The notes beneath the pieces are model-generated. The model searched no databases and was not told where the DNA came from. It was given only the letters and a program-made list of their open reading frames with translations. The translations under genes were made by a program, and so were the position numbers. 64,000 bases of DNA from Sorghum bicolor (taxonomy: Eukaryota; Streptophyta; Magnoliopsida; Poales; Poaceae), in assembly GCF_000003195.3 (NCBI RefSeq), contig NC_012871.2:65773802-65837801 (forward strand), written 5' to 3'. Below are positions 22,182 to 34,341 of the stretch, piece after piece (position 1 is the first letter of the stretch; every line of letters begins with the position of its first letter).

Positions 22182-23351
22182 ATGCTCCCATCGCCGCCGA
22201 AGATCTCGCCGGCGCGGCTGCACAAGCTGGTGACCTCGCAGCAGGATCCGCTCCTCGCGCTGGAGCTCGTCACCGTCACCTCCCCGACTACCACGCCGCA
22301 CCCTGCCACGCTCCACTCTCTCCTGCTCCGCCTCGCCCGCCGCCGCGACCACCTACCCCACGCTCTCGCGCTCCTCCGCCGCCTCCCGTCCCCGCCGTCC
22401 CCGCGCCTCCTGCTCCCGCTTCTCCTCGCGGTGCTCCGCCTCCGCCGGCCACCTCAGCTCTTCCTCTCCACCTTCAACTCCCTCTTCGTCGCGGGGCCCA
22501 GCCCTTTGCCGCTCCACCCCCAGCTCCTCCTCCGCCTCCTCGGCGCCCTATCCTCCACCCCGTCCCACTTCCCCTCCGCGCTTCACCTCCTTCGCCTCGT
22601 CTCCTCGCGGCTACCTCTCCCCGCTCCGCTAGTCCTCGCCTCCCACAACCTGCTAATCGACGCCGCGGCTCGATCCGGCCACGTCGCCGTGTCACTCTCA
22701 CTCTTCCACCGCCTCCGCTCACTCCATGTATCCCCCGACGCCGACACCTACCGTATCCTTACCCAGTCACTCTGCCGCAAGGCCCAGGTCCGCACAGCGG
22801 CTACACTGCTCGACGAAATGCTGCACAGGGGCATCCCTGCCGATCCGCTGGCATACACCACCGTGCTGAACGCTCTCTGCCGCAAGAAGCAGCTCCGAGA
22901 GGCATACCGCCTGCTCTGTCTCATGCGAGGCCGTGGAGTCTCCCCTGACATTGTGCATTACAACACGGTCATTGTCGGTATGTGCCGCGAGGGGCGGCCA
23001 CTGGATGCCTGCAAGGTTGTTGGTGATATGATGGAGAGTGGATGTACACCGAATGCAGTGACATATGCCACAGTGGTCAATGGGCTGTGCGTAAGCGGAT
23101 TATATGACAAGGCGGAGACTTACCTGGTGGACATGGTTGGTAAAGGGCTTGTGCCACATTTCTCAGTGTTTCATTCAGTTATCAAGGGTTGCTGTACAGT
23201 TGGGAAAGTTGAAGAGGCTGCACAAATTATGAGTTGGATGCTTGATCTTGGAGTGGTTCCACATGTTGAGAGCTGGAGTTCAGTGATCAGGTGTGTTTGT
23301 AAGGATGAGGATTGTATTGAGGCAGAATTGTTGCAGATGGTGGGAAGGTAG
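22182..23351 (+). CDS. P-class PPR protein, At4g01400-like
   Basis: An intronless 389-aa pentatricopeptide repeat protein. Such proteins bind organellar RNA one base per repeat; this one is expected in mitochondria or plastids. The first 110 residues are basic and Leu/Pro/Arg-rich (transit peptide plus weak repeats). From about residue 185 canonical 35-aa repeats follow, with cores such as DTYRILTQSLCRKAQ, LAYTTVLNALCRKKQLREAY, VHYNTVIVGMCREGRPLDAC and VTYATVVNGLCVSGLYDKA. No E, DYW or SMR extension is present, so it is P-class. It starts KISPARLHKLVTSQQDPLLA after the initial residues, which resembles Arabidopsis At4g01400; that match is from memory. The 5' part is extremely C-rich, as in many grass genes. 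Confidence 0.88.
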   Translation: MLPSPPKISPARLHKLVTSQQDPLLALELVTVTSPTTTPHPATLHSLLLRLARRRDHLPHALALLRRLPSPPSPRLLLPLLLAVLRLRRPPQLFLSTFNSLFVAGPSPLPLHPQLLLRLLGALSSTPSHFPSALHLLRLVSSRLPLPAPLVLASHNLLIDAAARSGHVAVSLSLFHRLRSLHVSPDADTYRILTQSLCRKAQVRTAATLLDEMLHRGIPADPLAYTTVLNALCRKKQLREAYRLLCLMRGRGVSPDIVHYNTVIVGMCREGRPLDACKVVGDMMESGCTPNAVTYATVVNGLCVSGLYDKAETYLVDMVGKGLVPHFSVFHSVIKGCCTVGKVEEAAQIMSWMLDLGVVPHVESWSSVIRCVCKDEDCIEAELLQMVGR

Positions 23352-23845
23352 TGTGGTTCAAACATGATCTCTAGCAGTACCTTAAGTGATCTCACTTGAC
23401 ATATGCAACACAGACCATGGGCTTTAATTTCTGTTGGATATAAAGGAACAGCTCTGGAAGAAAATTGCAGGAGATATGGCAAAAACTAGAGAGCATGGCC
23501 ATTTTTCTTGCTAAAGTGCCTCTAGTGGAGTATTAGGAGCATTATCTGGTGTCTTGCTGGTTAGCTTGAATAAGGTATGACATCTCCTGATGAACCATAA
23601 TATATGAATCATAGTATCACATAAAAAGCCTGTTACCAGTGTCCTTGGGTTCTAATGCATTTCTATACTTACATAAAGTCAATTTCTCAACTTCTTTTTA
23701 TTTGGCACTATTAATAGCTTGGTAGTTGAAACATTTAGTTGGATCTGTTCAATCATTAATTTCTGAAGATAAGATTTTTGGGCCAAACCTATCATTTTTC
23801 TGTTTCTTTCTTTTACTGCAGTATTCATGCTCTTTCGCGTTAAAT

Positions 23846-24237
23846 GCAGCAGCATCCATATATTATCCTAATATATCTGTGCCTACTCATCTTATACCCA
23901 TATCAAGCTTTTTGTGCATCTAAGTTGGAGACATCTTGATTTTTCAGATATGAATCCTCATTGGCTTAATATCTGTGCCTACTCATCTTATACCCATATC
24001 AAGCTTTTTGTGCATCTAAGTTGGAGACATCTTGATTTTTCAAGATTTAAGTGCAGCAGCATCCATATATTATCCTAATATATCTGTGCCTACTCATCTT
24101 ATACCCATATCAAGCTTTAAGTGCAGCAGCATCCACATATTATCCTAATATATCTGTGCCTACTCATCTTATACCCATATCAAGCTTTTTGTGCATCTAA
24201 GTTGGAGACATCTTGATTTTTCAGATATGAATCCTCA
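23846..24237. repeat. complex tandem repeat downstream of the PPR gene
   Basis: The string CCTACTCATCTTATACCCAT occurs four times (near 23882, 23978, 24089 and 24149). Two flanking modules are shuffled around it: TTGTGCATCTAAGTTGGAGA (three times) and GCAGCAGCATCCATATATTA or its near-copy (three times). Spacing varies (about 96, 111 and 60 bp), so units were both duplicated and partly deleted. Confidence 0.85.
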
Positions 24238-25505
24238 CTGGCTTCTGGGAAGTGGATTTGGCATTAGGAACTCAGAGAGGGATCAGCATTCATGGAGATA
24301 GCACAGCGACAATACATCGCTTGTACATCGCTTGAGCTTATCAGCCGAATTTGCCAGCCATTCAGCAGTATCTCGCACAACAAATTAGCGAACAGTATTT
24401 TCAGCAATGACTTTTCAAACAAGCGAACATGCCTTTCTGAAGTGAACAACAAATCAATAGTTGATTTTTCTGAAGTGAAGCCTTTTATATTATTATGTGA
24501 AAGAAACTTGTACAATACATGATTTCCATGAGACACAAAACCTGTACTATCAGCCGGAAATATCTATCAACATAACTGAATTATAATTGCATTATTTTTT
24601 TGGGACGGAGATAATACTTTTATGGGGAAAGGTGGGCATTACAAGAATAATATTTATTTTGATGTAAAAAAATACTGTGACTAGGTTTTGGCTTTTCTAG
24701 ATACATTGATAGCAAAAACTATTTTATAATTTGGGACGGAGTACTTTATAAGTTGTATATAGAGTTCAGGCTTCAGGGAGATGTTGGCAAGCACCGGGGA
24801 TCCTGTTGTGCAAGGACTCCTGAAGAAGCTATTGCAAGTTGCTTCCATAACGATAATTTGCTGAATCAAGTACCGTTGCTGAAAAGAGTGCGCAAAGCAC
24901 GATAGTTGTGGTAAATTATTGTGGTAGAAGGAGAGCGGAATGTGAATTTTTAACTTCAATTGATCTCAGTTGAATAGTTGATGATATCCTGTGTGTTAAA
25001 CATGCTCCTATTCAATCTCTGAAATACATAGACTGTCAGCACCAGAACTCCTGCAAATGACAGCTGAACTGCTGGGTGACTCTTGCATTTCATTTTTGAC
25101 TCAAATGATCAAATCCTGTTGAATGGAAGGCGTAGTACAGATTTGCTACTCTGCTATTTTGGATGAACAGTACTCTTTCCACAGGAGGAATTTAACTGTT
25201 CCCTGAAGATTTCCGACAGCGGTTTGCAGTGGTTCAGCGACATTTGCGCGTTTCCCCCTGGGCTCTGTTGCGGACCTGCGCTATTGGGCGTTTCCCCTGG
25301 TGGGCTCTCCTGCGGACCTGCGGTTGCGGCTTCGGAACCCCACTGCTGCACGGCGTCCTCCGCCACAGAAAATTCACGCACGACTCCGAGCAGCCGCCCT
25401 CCGCCACAATTTCGCCATGGGCGCGCCCTAGCCCCGCCCTTCTTATCCCTGCTCTTCTCCGCCTATGGCTGCTGCTACCGCTGACGCCTCCGCGCAGCCC
25501 GTCCC
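24238..25505. other. intergenic and 5' region of the fusion gene
   Basis: AT-rich to about 25100, with Stowaway-like scraps (GGGACGGAG near 24604 and 24733). From 25245 the DNA becomes GC-rich, and a roughly 40-bp unit (GCGTTTCCCC...TGCGGACCTGCG) is repeated twice (about 25247-25327). An ATG at 25465 lies out of frame with the chosen start at 25506. Confidence 0.45.
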
Positions 25506-28500
25506 ATGGCTCTGTTCGCGCTCCGGCTCGGGCCGCTTCTCCCAGCCCCGCCCCACCGCCGTCGGATCCTGCGGAACCGACGATGCCAGGGCCGGATCGT
25601 CGCCTCCAATGCCGCCAACCCCGTGAGGGACGGTGGCGCGGCCGCGGTGGTGTGGTTTAAGCATGACCTCCGCATCGACGATCACCCGGGCCTCGCCGCT
25701 GCCGTGTCGGAGCCGCGGCGCCCCGTCGTGCCGCTCTACGTCTTCGACCGACGCATCCTCGCCGGTATGTTGCTTGTGTTGGTGCTAGACGTCCGATCCG
25801 GTACACTGTTGGGGTGTGGGATTTGTGAATAGTGCGCGCGGTGTGATGGGCTCTGTGTCCAGCGTGGTGCCAAAGCTGAAGTTGAACACTGAGCATGCAT
25901 AGTGCCCATTGCTAGCTCGAACTAAATGGTCTGGGCTGTCTGCCATCACTGAAAAACTCGATACTTGCTGCTACCGTGAAGTTTAATGGCATTAAACATG
26001 TGCTGCTTTGCATCAAAAACTAAATAGATGTTGAAACCATTTCTGTCATGGACTGCATTGTAATTGCTGCCTCTTGGGAGAAGTGCTAAGATCACAAGTT
26101 AAGACTGCATGCAATCTCAGCCTATTGTTCTAGATTTCCAGCTACAGTAGGATCGTTACAATGACTTACCGGGTAGCGCACAGTGATTTGCTCCTCCTTT
26201 TTTTTTTGGCAGTGCTGTTGGATTTGGTTTTGATGGTTGGTACTTGGTACTGCATTGACTAAGTTGCAGCATACTACAGACTGCACAGCAACTGTGTCCA
26301 TCTTTTATAGGACATCTTAAACTCATTCGTTAGCTATTTTTTTCCCTACAGTTCGTTTGGTAGAATTAGGATGGGCTTGTTAATTGCTAATGACTTGTTG
26401 GTCACCAGCCCTGCGTCCACACTGTTAAATTAGTAGCATCACTGAACTAAGCATCTATATAATTTCCCCCCATCACTTGCAGGCTATTCAGATAAAATGC
26501 TGGAACTACTGCTATTTGCTCTGAAAGATCTTAAGATGGCGTTGAAATCTCAAGATTCTGATTTGCTCATAGGCCTGGGAAATGCTGAAGATGTGGTGCT
26601 GAAACTTGTAAATGAGGTCACTATGCAAGGTTTATATTGAGCATTGAGCTTACGAGTTTACATGTAGGTCCACATCTAGCTATCTGACATAAGTATCTTC
26701 TGGTTGCAATGTTGCATGCACTGATGGAGCATAACAGGTACAAGCAGGTCTAATTTTTACAGAAGAAGAAGTTGAATATAGAGTGCGTGATGTTCTGGCC
26801 AATGTTGAATCATCTTTATCTAATGGGTCATTCTCATGGGGAAGCCCTCCCAAGATAGTGTCTTGGAGTGCCCCATTGTATGACTATAAGGTAATTTATA
26901 CAACCTCTTCTTTTATCCTCTAATAACTTAAATGTATATGACATGCTGATAGCTGAAGTATTCATTATACTAGAATTTGGCAGCAGTATCGACATCACAT
27001 GATGAATTTCTAAAGAAAAAATTACCATTGGCCACACCTCTTGCTGCGGCAACTTTGCCTGCTCTAAATTTGGAGTTAGACACAGGTGCGCTTTAATTCT
27101 ATTCTTTCTGGATTGTATGTCAATATGTTATTGAGTCAAATGTACCATTGGTCACTAAACTTGTTCAAGGGTGTCATCTTGGTCCCCGAACTATTAATTT
27201 CCAGTTCCATGACTATGAACTTACTACGGCCCTGTCTGTTTGAGCTTCTGTGGCTAGGCTTCTCAGAAGCCAGAAGCTGAAACAAGTAGCCTGCTTTGAG
27301 GAGCTTCTGGAGAATCCACAAGCCTGCAAAATCTGACTTTACTACTATAAAATCTGATAATCCCAGAAACAGGTCTGGAGGAGCTTTTCTAAGAAACCAG
27401 CTTTTGTAAAAGCTCCACCCACAGAAACTCCAAATCTGATAAGCCCAGAAGCAGGTCCGAAGGAATGTCAAGTAAGCTGATTAACACTGGTTATGAGGGT
27501 TTGGGCCTTGGATGTTAGCAAGTTCAGGGATGTGAAACTGCAAATCAATAGTTCCAGGACTTACATGGCATCTCCAGACAAGTTTAAAGATGCTGATGTA
27601 TTTCACTCTGCTATTTTACCCATTTCTTTGGACATTTTTGTGTTCCCATTTAGCTACTATAATAATTTCCTATTCAGGTTCTCTACCCACTCTGGAAGAA
27701 TTAAAATGTTTCCTGAAAGACATAGCACCAGAGGATAATTGGGCTCCTCTCAAGAGCATGTCTGCGATATCTATTCTTAAAAAGACAATCAGTCAAAGGA
27801 AGATCAAAAGTAATGCTACATTAAGCACCAGCAATGGAGAAAACATAGAGGATATCACCATGGATTCTGGTGCATCAAGAAAGAGGATTATAAACTCAAT
27901 GTTTGCATCAGAAAATTCACTGGAAGTTAGGGGTGGAACAGATATTACTTTGGATGCTTTGGCTGCTTACCTAAAATACCTGGAAGGCACAGGGAATGCT
28001 AGTTGGCAAGAGTATGTATCACCAACTAATTTTGTCCTTCAATTAAATTCTCACCAGGCACTTTGTCTTTCATTTTTATTCATGTAATCGAGTCATTGGA
28101 GTTAATGTATTATATGAATTCTTAGTGGGTTTTCATATCTGACCCGATTTAACTCTTTATCCAGGCTGCATGATAAAGTGCGCTTAGCTGAAACCAGATA
28201 TGGTGCTTCATTCTACGTCTTATTTGGTCCTGCAATTCAGCTTGGAGTCATATCTAGGAGGAAAGCTTACACGGAGACTATTCAATATGAAAAAGATCGC
28301 AATGCAGGTTTTCTATCACCATTTGGGTACTCAACACCTACAGTGACGGCAGCAGTTGATGCTATATGTTCGATGGAGGTATTTTATTTTATATCTTTCC
28401 TATCTTGTTTTCAATGTCATACCTTTTCCTTCTCTATTGGGCTCATTTGTTAGGCAAACCAAGCATCACTTTCTTTTGCCTCTTCACAATCTATTTGATA

Positions 28501-31133
28501 CATGACAGTGGTATTGGCTCTTGGCATCAAAATCCCAAGTATGCGTCGAGGGGAAATATCCTACAAGAATTTGGAGATGGAAGGGTTATCTTGTACAGGT
28601 TGTCTTCTTATTTTTTGCGGTTATGCATTTAAAATCACTATAAACACAACTTTATTTATGGCGGTTAGTGCAAATTCCTTATTTCATTATTTCAACCATT
28701 CTTTACTGTATACTCGTTGTGGATGTTTGTCTAAATTTATCTATGTACACAACTTTATTTATGTTGGTTACCACAAATTCCTAATTTCAACCCCCCTCTG
28801 CAGTACACCTTTCTTGGCAACGAAGGTCCAGCTGTTCTTCTTGTGCATGGTTTTGGAGCTTTCCTGGAGCATTTTCGTGACAATATAGACAAGATTGCTG
28901 ATATGGGCCACCGAGTTTGGGCAATTACTCTTGTTGGCTTTGGGAAATCAGAGAAACCAAATGCCAACTATTCAGAACTTTTCTGGTCAGAACTACTGAG
29001 AGACTTCATTGTCGATATTGTGAGGGAGCCTGTTCATCTTCTTGGCAACTCTATTGGAGGTACATGAATTATATTTAAAAATTGCTATACAGATGATGTG
29101 ACATACAGTGTTTTGCACAGCGCAACATTAATGAAGTTATATCTGTGCTAAGTTGATGTGCAACCCTATTCAGAACACAATCTTTGATGGAGTCATTCTC
29201 TTTCTCAAACATTCTCAGGTTATATCTGTGCAATTGCTGCTGGTTTATGGCCTTCTCTTGCAAAATCTCTGGTTCTTTTAAACTCAGCTGGTTCAGTTAT
29301 TCCAAATTACTCCTTCGTCCCACTGAGTGAAGTAAGACAACCGATCTTCTGTATCCTATTTATAATTATCCTATTACAAAACTAAGAATCAATGTTTTAT
29401 CATAGTAATTTCCTGAGTAATGGGTTTATGCTTGTCTGTCTCATACATTTTCATGTTTTTGTTGACTACAAATGAGATTGGTAATAATGTGCCTACAAAT
29501 TGAACTTTTTTGGTTTGGTAATATTAAAAACTTGAAGTTTTAGTTTATCCTAAGTCAAACTATTTTAAGTTTGACCAAATTTATAGAGAAAACTGTTAGA
29601 ATTTATGACATCAAATAGGCACATTATAAAAAATATGTTCCATGATGAAACTAATGATACTTATTTCGTAATATAAATATAAATATAAATATAAATATTG
29701 TTTTATACAAACTTGGTCAAACTTAAGATGTTTGACTTAGGACAAAACTAAAACGTCAAGTTTTTTGGGATGGAGTTAGTATCTGTTTGATGCACATCAA
29801 CCTTACATAGCTGTTGCAACTGTCATCATATCAATTTGTGGAGCTAATAGATTTATGCATGCAGCTGTCCCGTACATTTCCGCGTTCCTGTTGGCTACAA
29901 CTTATATCGAAAAAAAATTGTGCCCTACAAATTGAATTTGTTGGTTAGTAATATTAATTACCCCTGTTGATGTGCTTTTATGTAGCGCATCAACCTTACA
30001 TAGCTCTGGAAATCCTTACTGTGAAAACTGTGCTTGATATCGGAACTGTAAGATCATTTGTAACACTAAAGTGTGATATCTAGGTGAGGCTTACATTTTC
30101 GTAATCAAGATACATATATATGGTGCTTGCATTAAAAGAATACTTCTCAGGAGTGGTCATTGGAAGTAGTAGAAAACGCAAAATCTCTGACATTGAACTC
30201 TTGTCTCCAAAATATATTGTTGTTGCAAATTAAATTAAATGCTAGTAAGTGCAAACATTTGCAGGAAAGACGAACATCATCATGGCTTTCCAGGTTGCAG
30301 GCACAGCTTCTTTTGCTCTTCTTGAGGGCAAGAGCAGAAGGCATTCTTAAAGAATATTATCCTACAGTATGTATATTATGAAGTCACTTCTATATTTTCT
30401 TTCAATTCAGTAGTTCCTTCCATCCATATGTAACACTTTTACATGTTTAGAGAACCGAACGGGTGGACAAGCCACTTCTAGACCAGATTGTAAGAGCGGT
30501 ATCCTTGTATTGTGCAAGTATATTTGGCATACATTTAACTGCAACGTAGTCTGCAGAAGGTTTCCTTGACAAATAGATTCAGTCATATGATCCTGGTGCT
30601 GCAACAGTCCTTGAGAGTGTATTCAACTTTAATCTTTCAATTCCTCTTAACTTTTTATTTGATTCTTTTGGAGGAAAGATATTGGTTATCCAGGTATGTC
30701 CCTAATACCATCGACAAGCCTCACTTGTCAATACAAAATCATACACTGGCATATCTACTACTCTTGCTAAATTTGGTGGTTGCTAATGTGTGGGAGGTTA
30801 ATTTTATTTTTTGCTTTATTTGAAACAAAGGGTATGAAAGATCCCCTTACAAAATCTGAGGCGTTTGTTACCATGCTCCGAGAGCATTGCAGCAAGGTTC
30901 AAATCAGAGAGTTGAATGCAGGTGCGCCCCTCCTCTTATCTCCGGGACGCCCATCAATCTTAACCTTTTTACTGTTTTACTTAAAAAGAGTTTCTTTTTG
31001 TGGCTCATTATATATTATTATAACAGGGCATGCTCCACATGATGAAGTTCCAGATGAAGTAAATGCCATACTATGTAAATGGGTGGAACAGATGGAAGTT
31101 AAGCCAGCCCTAGAGAAGACCAAGGCAATATAG
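25506..31133 (+). CDS. photolyase-like domain fused to alpha/beta-hydrolase
   Basis: A 707-aa protein from 14 exons: 25506-25764, 26483-26616, 26738-26890, 26974-27085, 27678-28011, 28165-28378, 28509-28598, 28804-29059, 29219-29331, 30265-30366, 30451-30498, 30583-30693, 30831-30921 and 31027-31133. All borders are GT-AG and in phase. The Arg/Pro-rich first 40 residues suggest a plastid transit peptide. Residues about 47-200 are a photolyase N-terminal Rossmann domain (AVVWFKHDLRIDDHPGL; LLIGLGNAEDVVLKLV). About 320-430 look like a remnant of the photolyase helical domain (FYVLFGPAIQLGVISRRKA), without a clear FAD site. From about 433 an alpha/beta-hydrolase follows: LLVHGFGAF (oxyanion hole), LLGNSIGG (nucleophile near Ser515), GMKDPLT (Asp646) and GHAPHDE (His674). 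The triad is complete, so the hydrolase may be active, but its substrate is unknown. I recall an Arabidopsis protein of this layout (At4g25290), not checked. Confidence 0.88.
27231..27470. mobile_element. probable MITE in intron 4 of the fusion gene
   Basis: It starts GGCCCTGTCTGTTTGAGCTT, the kind of end seen in grass MITEs. Two direct copies of AAATCTGATAANCCCAGAAN (near 27350 and 27434) lie inside, along with pairing GAAGCTT/AAGCTTC-like strings. The right end is unclear. Confidence 0.45.
29519..29780. mobile_element. Stowaway-like MITE in intron 9 of the fusion gene
   Basis: The arms are complementary: CCTAAGTCAAACTATTTTAAG on the left and CTTAAGATGTTTGACTTAGG on the right. The right end is GGGATGGAGTTAGTA. 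The core contains an (ATAAAT)n run near 29672-29696. Confidence 0.65.
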
Positions 31134-31607
31134 CCATATATAGGTAAAAATGAGAATTATGGAGACCCTATCCATTGGTTGATTGTTTAACATTATTTTC
31201 AGGAGCACGAGCACTTTGGTAACATGTTTTCAGCGTCCTACAAAAAAAATTAAAGCATTGTGATTTGTGAATTGTTAGCCCTATACAAAATTGTGTATGT
31301 ATACCACTTTTGACTTCTGAGCTCCATACCATTTTCTGGTAGCAGATGTTGAGATGAAACATACATGATGCATGAGATCAAAAGGGTTAAAGGGAAAAAG
31401 AACTAGCATCTGGGCATGTTTCTGGGTAACTTTGCTTCATACCATTTTCTAGAATTGCAGATAACATGTATGGTTCTTACTTCTTAGGGCTGATCCCTGT
31501 TTATTGGGATGAAAAGGTTGGGTCAGATCCCTGCGAATTCAGACAAAAGCCCTTAATGTTGCTTTTGATTAAAGGATGAATCTGACCGGACATAAACCTT
31601 GGACCCT
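31134..31607. other. 3' UTR and flank of the fusion gene
   Basis: Non-coding DNA after the stop codon, with no separate feature. The 3' UTR end is not marked by one clear signal. Confidence 0.4.
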
Positions 31608-31615
31608 ACGGCACA

Positions 31616-32564
31616 CATGGGCGGCGCCAGGGGTATGCCCCTGTATTCCATGAAATACCAATGATTTTTGTGATAAACACAAATATATGTATATATACAC
31701 ATATGTATAATCAGCATATATGTTAGTTTGTTGAATATTGCAAATATGTAGCCCATAAGAGCAACTCCAATAGTCTGGCTAAAATTAATTTGTCAAATTC
31801 TATTGTTTAGCTATTTTGTCGAATAGAAAATTTCTAAAAAAAAGAAGAGATCTACAACAATCTTGTTATTTTACAAAGTCTTATAGTTAGCGTCTGTAAT
31901 AAGCTATATATAGTCACCGAAAATCAAGAGAAAGCCAACTTCCTATTTTTACAAAATTAGATAGCATATTACTGTCTACTTTTTGCTATACAAATTCTGA
32001 AAAAGCATAAACAACAAGAATAGTTAAACTCTTAAAGTTGCTCTAAGCCTAGTAGAACAACGTCAACTTGTAGCGGCAGCTCATAACTCATCAGAAAGAA
32101 ACTACATCGACAGTATTTCTCTAGCGGCGGCGGCGGTCAGTGGTCTGTAGGCTTTCTCATATACGCCCCCCTCCCCCTCAACGCCTTTCTCATATACCAT
32201 AAACACAAAAATCTCACATTTACTTTTTATTCTTTAAAGTAAAAATTGAAGGTTTCGTTTTTTTTTGTCGCGTTCTGATTTTTTTTTTTAAATGTTGCAT
32301 TGTGTTCTTGTAATATAGATAAAGAATTTATATATACTTTGATTATTACCAGGAGCGACACTAGGCTCACTTTGCCTGATGCCTTGTTACCAGGATAAAC
32401 AAATATTTTATCTAGCATATATTTTAAGAAAGTTATATGTACTGCTTGAGCTGTGTACCAGGATCAAATTTGTAGTGATTTTGTCCCCTATCACTATTGC
32501 ACATATACATTGAAAATTTTTTATACGTGGAATACCCAGCTGTGAAATCCTGGCTCCGCCACTG
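31616..32564. mobile_element. non-autonomous hAT element with 8-bp duplication
   Basis: The left end CATGGGCGGCGCCAGG and right end CCTGGCTCCGCCACTG are imperfect inverted repeats of the CAGTGGCGGAGCCAGG type. ACGGCACA flanks both sides exactly (31608-31615 and 32565-32572). It is 949 bp, with no transposase frame, and a second MITE (31759-32043) is nested inside. Confidence 0.85.
31759..32043. mobile_element. Tourist-like MITE nested in the hAT element
   Basis: GAGCAACTCCAATAG on the left is mirrored by CTCTTAAAGTTGCTC on the right. TAA flanks both ends (31756-31758 and 32044-32046). Length 285 bp. Confidence 0.8.
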
Positions 32565-32572
32565 ACGGCACA

Positions 32573-34336
32573 TGATGTAATCTAAAACCACAATAGTTGT
32601 GCTTTTGATCCCATTGTGCAAGTAATGTTTAATCATGCTACTTCTGTACTTGCATTCATTGTACTCCACTTCCACTTGTTTTATTGAGACAGCATAGCGT
32701 CATACAACTAATTATTATCTCATGTCAAGTCACACAATTAATTATTATTTCATGCCAATTGGTGCTTTATCATGTCCGTTATGTGCAATTTTATCAGAGA
32801 AGCCAATTGTAACCACCTCGTTGAACTATTCTCCCGCAGGTGAGGTGCTGAAACTTTTATTGAAGGATATGAACTGGGTCTGTTAGTACTCAACTCTTTT
32901 GTTATAAGTGCTGAATAAGATGGAAGCTGTAACTCTCTTGAGCTTGATCTGAGTGCTGAGTTGAAACGTAGGATCAAAGCAGACCCGGATGCCTGGTTTC
33001 ACATAAGACTTGAGCAGAGCGTCTGCATCAGCACATGCCGTATGCTTAATAATGCAAAATATAACATGACGAAGAGGTGGTTGTTTACGCTGATATTTTT
33101 GAGCTATCAGTTCTCACAATCCAAGTTAGGTGGTGTTAATCAGAAGACACTAGATTATACATATATAGAGAAACCAAGTCCGGTGTCGACGTTTGTCGAT
33201 GCTCCCCTTTCTGCTTGCGTATTGTATTCTACCCCCCTTTTCCGTAATGAACAACCCTCGTTTCTTATGGAGCATATTTGTCGACACTGGAGCATGGTTT
33301 CATCATCCTGCGTTTGCATTACATCAGTCCTGCAATCCCAGCACCATTTCCACGCAATCTACTAATCACTGGTGCTTCCATCCTTTCGCAGTGTCATGAA
33401 ACAGCACTTTCACTTTGGTGGTCACCTTCCCCCAGCAAAAAGAACTCGAGCATTACCTCTAGCGGACAGCGACCACCGGGAGTGAATGTCATCACCTCAT
33501 GAGCATGACAGCCATGCATCCATCACACATGCTGTCATTGTTTTTTCTTCGCTTTGCTGCCGGCTGCCCAAATATTCAGTGCCTTTCTTCTCCCAGAGGC
33601 CAGAGCAAATAAAGCAGCAGTGCTTCCATTCCACCAGTGATGAGCCCTGGTGGCCCGCTTCATTTCGCAATTACTTTATTTGGTGACCATCTGAGAAATC
33701 TTGGGACTCCAGTGAGGCCATAAAACAAAGCGCTGATTGGGATCACCCAACCAACGCACCTTATCTATTCAACAAGCTTTCCCCCCGGGGCCCTGTCCTG
33801 GTTGAATTCACCAAATCTGACGGTGACACGCCCAGTCCATGGCCATGGCCTCCAAAAGATGTCAAGTTGCAGGTGACCATTTCACCCTGACAAGCTACTG
33901 ACCTCCTCTTCTTCCCTCTAATGATACACTTGCACTCGTCCAGTGTCCACGGCCACTACTTGCTGAAGGCCAGCATTCCTACAAGCCTCCTCGGAATTGT
34001 TAACGATTCAGTTGCTTTCGCTCGTGTCCCAGTCCCGTTGGTCCAATCCAATCACTGGGGGATGTTACAAGCTATTGCTCATGGTCATGGGCCACCAGGC
34101 ACCAGCTGCTGCACCTGCTGTCTGCTTCAAGCCAAGTGCGGCCTCGTGCGCTCTCTGCTCCTCCCTTTCGCTGGATTTGTTGGCGAGTTCTTACGCTAGT
34201 GCCTACGCGTATCGACGTGTGTTGGCGCAGATCGGGGGACAGAATCCGGGTCCGGGGCCGGGCAAATGCGCTGCCGCGGGTTGTGAAACTTCTGGAGCTT
34301 TTCGGCAGCTCAGTAAGACCTCTTTGAAATTGAAAT
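32573..34336. other. intergenic, no gene recognised
   Basis: Mixed-composition DNA with short open frames, none carrying a recognisable domain. Possibly decayed transposon sequence; nothing specific can be supported. Confidence 0.4.
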
Positions 34337-34341
34337 AATAA

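Noticed and set aside
25229..25660. 143-codon frame overlapping the fusion-gene start
   Set aside because: Different frame from the conserved photolyase block; Pro/Arg-rich shadow of GC-rich DNA.
32961..33365. 134-codon frame between the hAT element and the solo LTR
   Set aside because: No recognisable motif and no splice partners.
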